Positions 43,497 through 45,598 of a stretch of DNA of 45,598 bases are shown piece by piece. The DNA lies in assembly GCA_027328425.1 (NCBI GenBank), contig DAHVUT010000006.1, positions 1 through 45,598 on the forward strand, in the 5' to 3' direction. The stretch's first letter is position 1. Each line of letters opens with the position of its first letter. Origin of the DNA: Microcaldota archaeon. Its GTDB lineage: Archaea; Micrarchaeota; Micrarchaeia; Micrarchaeales; CABMGC01. Below the pieces are notes generated by a model that did no database searches, was not told where the DNA came from, and worked only from the letters and a program-made list of their open reading frames with translations. Both the position numbers and the translations under genes were made by a program.

Positions 43497-43994
43497 ATGA
43501 TAGGAACTGCAATCGAGCTGGCTGCAATAGCTGTGGCGTATGTAGCGCTGTCCATGTTCCTGCAACGAAAGCTCGGCGACGCCAAGCGCATGCGCAAGAT
43601 GCAGGAGCTGATAAAGGCGAAGAGCAAGGAACTCAATGACATGGCGAAGGCGCAGGCGAGCAAGGAGGCGCTGGAGGCCAAGCAGAAGGAGGTAACGGAG
43701 CTGCTGGGCCAGAGCATGAAGTCGTCCTTCAAGCCGCTCATAGCAGTGCTCCCGGTGTTCTTCATCCTGTACTACCTCATACTGCCGGCCATATTCCCAC
43801 ACACGCTCACGTTCACCATACCTGTCCTCTCCACTGTCAGCTACCAGACTTATTTCATAGTGATAGCATTCATAGCAGGCATAATTTCATCTATCGTGGT
43901 GATGGTCTGGGACAAGAGGGAACTGGCCAGGGAGAAGCAGCAGATAGCGGCCGCGGAGGCGCAGGCCGAGGCCCAGGACAGTGCGCTGCACTAA
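43497..43994 (+). CDS. EMC3/TMCO1/DUF106 membrane insertase (archaeal Oxa1/YidC-like)
   Basis: 165 residues with three membrane helices (about 5-20, 79-98, 118-140) and a cytoplasmic coiled coil between the first two (KRMRKMQELIKAKSKELNDM). This is the DUF106 design, the archaeal relative of YidC, EMC3 and TMCO1 that helps insert membrane proteins. It follows adkA by 4 nt as in many archaea. The stop is 15 nt before the miniature mobile element. Confidence 0.88.
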   Translation: MIGTAIELAAIAVAYVALSMFLQRKLGDAKRMRKMQELIKAKSKELNDMAKAQASKEALEAKQKEVTELLGQSMKSSFKPLIAVLPVFFILYYLILPAIFPHTLTFTIPVLSTVSYQTYFIVIAFIAGIISSIVVMVWDKRELAREKQQIAAAEAQAEAQDSALH

Positions 43995-44071
43995 CAAGAA
44001 GCTATTTATCAAATGCGAGCGGGAAAATACACATGCTTTCGCGGTGGGATGAGAGCGAGCCGATGAAATGG

Positions 44072-44099
44072 AAGCCTCCTTTGCCATCGGAGGCTTTTT
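44072..44099 (+). terminator. Terminator-like hairpin with T-run inside the miniature element
   Basis: AAGCCTCC-TTTGCCATC-GGAGGCTT, an 8-bp stem and 9-nt loop followed by TTT. It could end the transcript of the adkA-EMC3 genes, or isolate the element. Preceded by GG like the right-end hairpin. Confidence 0.5.
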
Positions 44100-44285
44100 G
44101 ACATCATATCGTTTCAATCGGTATGTGCTCGCTTCACCAGATTTGCCCAGTTGGATTCTGGGTCTTACGTGCCCTCTACGAGCCTTGTCCTCTCGGACTC
44201 CGCCGTGTCCCGACGTATAAGCAGCTTTCTCCGCAAAGGCATAAGAATCTTTTCGTCCCATGTCAATCATCGTTTCAATCGGAAG

Positions 44286-44305
44286 CCCACGAATTAATTC
44301 GTGGG
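44286..44305 (+). repeat. Right-end hairpin of the miniature element
   Basis: CCCACGAATTAATTCGTGGG, same perfect 20-bp palindrome as at 22736-22755, followed by AGGATGTCA to the boundary. AATTAA at its centre could act as a weak TATA box for thrS. Confidence 0.9.
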
Positions 44306-44348
44306 AGGATGTCACTAATGCTGTTTGCAATACTAGCGAGGCCTTTGC

Positions 44349-45598
44349 ATGAGAGTGTTACAGCTTGATGTGGAGAAGATAGGCTTTGAGATGCTGAAAC
44401 CTGAGGCCAGCATCTACGAGGAGAGCGAGGAGAAGAAAATCGAGGTTTCAGACGCACTCGTGCTGATGGTCTGTGTGGAGATGGGCGACACAGAGGAGAC
44501 AGGGGAAGCGGCGCTGAAGGACGCTCTGAAATTCATGGAGGATACCGGAAGGAAGAAGCTCGTCATATACCCATATGCCCATCTCAGCAGCAATCTGGCG
44601 GAGCCAAAGGAAGCTATAAAGGTGCTCGACCACATGCGCAAGCGGGTGCCCGATGGGATAGAGGTGAAGGGTGCGCCGTTCGGCTGGAACAAGAAATTCA
44701 GCATAGAGATGAAGGGCCATCCGCTTGCCGAGCAATCCAGGGGTTATGATGCTCAGGGCAAGGGCACGAAGATGAAGAAAGAGAAAGCGAAGCCGCAGGG
44801 CATTAATACAGCCATAGTGAAGAAGAGCGACTGGGCAGGCCTATCAGATACGGATCACAGGACCATAGGCGAAAGGATGGATCTGTACAGCTTCCAGGAA
44901 GTGTCGCCAGCGATGGTCTATTGGCACCCGAACGGTTACACGATATACAAGCAGCTCGTCGCCTTCATGCGGGAGAAGGAGGAGGAGTACGGCTACGAGG
45001 AGATAAGCACCCCTGCGATAGCCAATGTGGCGCTCTGGCACGTCAGCGGCCATATCGACCACTACAAGGACAACATGTTCGCCTTCGACTCGGGCTTCGG
45101 CACTTTAGGCCTCAAGCCGATGAACTGCCCCTCGAGCATGCTCATCTACAAGTCCAGGAAGTGGAGCTACAGGGAGCTGCCCTTCCGCACAGCCATATTC
45201 GACAGGCTCTACAGGAGCGAGCTGAGCGGCGTTGTCACGGGCCTGCTCAGGGTCAAGGAGCTGACGCAGGACGACGGCCATATCTTCGCCAGGGAAGACC
45301 AGATAGGCAGCGAGATAACGCAGGTGCTCAGGATGGTCAAGGAAGTGTACGACACTTTCGGCATGAAATACAGCGCCAAGCTCTCCACGATGCCTGACGA
45401 TCACATGGGAGACGAGGCGCTCTGGGAGCGCGCGACAGGCGAGCTGAAGCAGGCTTTGGATGCAAACAACATGAAGTACGAGGTGAAGGAGAAGGAAGGC
45501 GCGTTCTACGGACCCAAGATTGACTTCGATGTGCTCGACTCGCAGAACAGATCGTGGCAGCTAGCCACGATACAGCTCGACTACCAGCTGCCTACGCG
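44349..45598 (+). CDS. thrS: Threonyl-tRNA synthetase, archaeal type (3' end outside window)
   Basis: 416 codons visible. The N-terminal domain (MRVLQLDVEKIGFEMLKPEA, then KKLVIYPYAHLSSNLAEP) is the archaeal D-aminoacyl-tRNA-deacylase-like editing domain that removes mischarged Ser. The catalytic core follows: GERMDLYSFQEVSPAMVYWHPNG, motif 2 with LKPMNCPSSMLIYKS and FRTAIFDRLYRSELSG, and EGAFYGPKIDFDVLD. The ATG is 35 nt downstream of the miniature element. The probable original TATA box CTATTTAT (44002-44009) now lies on the far side of that element. Confidence 0.94.
   Translation, partial: MRVLQLDVEKIGFEMLKPEASIYEESEEKKIEVSDALVLMVCVEMGDTEETGEAALKDALKFMEDTGRKKLVIYPYAHLSSNLAEPKEAIKVLDHMRKRVPDGIEVKGAPFGWNKKFSIEMKGHPLAEQSRGYDAQGKGTKMKKEKAKPQGINTAIVKKSDWAGLSDTDHRTIGERMDLYSFQEVSPAMVYWHPNGYTIYKQLVAFMREKEEEYGYEEISTPAIANVALWHVSGHIDHYKDNMFAFDSGFGTLGLKPMNCPSSMLIYKSRKWSYRELPFRTAIFDRLYRSELSGVVTGLLRVKELTQDDGHIFAREDQIGSEITQVLRMVKEVYDTFGMKYSAKLSTMPDDHMGDEALWERATGELKQALDANNMKYEVKEKEGAFYGPKIDFDVLDSQNRSWQLATIQLDYQLPT

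Larger units (their letters stand above)
44010..44314 (+). mobile_element. Miniature non-autonomous element related to the tnpB element at 21423-22764
   Basis: 305 bp between the EMC3-type gene and thrS, with no transposase. It starts after TTTAT (44005-44009). Left end: AGCGGGAAAA and GTGGGATGAGAGCGAGC at the same distances as in the 21423 element, but the hairpin between them has decayed. Right end: 34 bases (44281-44314) identical to 22731-22764. The interior (about 220 bp) does not match tnpB by eye; it holds a terminator-like hairpin at 44072-44099, a 14-base direct repeat (44108-44121 and 44269-44282) and a CCCAG/CTGGG hairpin at 44146-44162. Confidence 0.88.

Noticed and set aside
44146-44162. 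Hairpin with 5-bp stem and 7-nt loop like a tRNA anticodon arm (TTGGATT loop)
   Set aside because: No acceptor stem, D arm or T arm can be folded around it, so a tRNA gene is not supported.
44108-44282. GTTTCAATC repeats as a CRISPR remnant
   Set aside because: Only two short copies 161 bp apart, with one at a mobile end; no repeat-spacer regularity and no cas genes.
43887-44330. 147-codon minus-strand ORF covering the miniature element
   Set aside because: It runs antisense through the end of the EMC3-type gene and through both mobile ends, with no recognised domain; treated as chance.

Overview
The window comes from an archaeon. It encodes an A-type ATP synthase, Orc1/Cdc6, a histone-fold protein, the Rrp4/Rrp41/Rrp42 exosome, SBDS, a proteasome alpha subunit, RNase P proteins Pop5 and Rpp30, a thermosome, AglB oligosaccharyltransferase, a geranylgeranyl reductase and an archaeal-type ThrRS. 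Coding is dense, genes overlap or abut, and many genes have a TATA-like box about 25 nt before the best start codon, which suggests leaderless transcripts. Base composition is moderately GC-rich, with ATA and AGG codons common. Many small clade-specific proteins and the unusual gene orders fit a DPANN-type lineage such as Micrarchaeota, but this is an inference and not a proven identity.

Layout. 1-1644 (+): three secreted or membrane surface proteins, the first a fragment with a Hint-like fold. 1641-14795 (-): one long ATP synthase cluster in the order K-E-C-F-A-B-D-(small membrane protein)-H-I, followed by dph6 and the radical SAM gene amrS. The A subunit carries a 528-residue intein in its P-loop, and an IS200/IS605-type tnpB element splits the cluster between D and the small gene. 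14895-16417: endonuclease III (-) and, divergently, the MEMO-family amrB (+). 16418-18812: a tiny doubtful ORF, a six-TM rhomboid-like protein and a sulfatase-superfamily enzyme. 18802-21356 (-): an operon of an RHH regulator, an unknown 102-residue protein, CysD and CysN (sulfate activation). 21423-22764 (+): a complete tnpB element. 22762-24949: NUDIX hydrolase, beta-CASP nuclease and an OB-fold protein. 25109-28008 (-): Mrp-type ATPase, Orc1, Rpp30, Pop5. 28186-32515 (+): psmA, SBDS, rrp4, rrp41, rrp42, eL43, an unknown gene and rpo12. 32520-33521 (-): PRC-barrel protein, zinc-ribbon protein, histone. 33646-40054: thioredoxin, HisRS, an unknown protein, geranylgeranyl reductase (-) and a very long AglB. 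40073-43994: a small unknown gene (-), a PH-like/zinc-ribbon protein, thermosome, adenylate kinase and an EMC3/Oxa1-type membrane insertase. 44010-44314: a 305-bp miniature element sharing both ends with the tnpB element at 21423. 44349-end: ThrRS, cut by the window edge.

How it fits together. The region is a core archaeal chromosome segment (energy conversion, RNA processing and degradation, translation, replication start, protein folding and turnover, membrane biogenesis, N-glycosylation) into which selfish DNA has moved four times: one intein and three related IS200/IS605-like elements, all without a nearby tnpA. The ends of the three elements line up exactly (18 nt from the left boundary to the left hairpin, 9 nt from the right hairpin to a GTCA end), so the insertion points can be read to the base. 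One insertion splits the ATP synthase operon, one changes the C-terminus of a NUDIX gene by supplying its stop codon, and one separates thrS from its probable TATA box.
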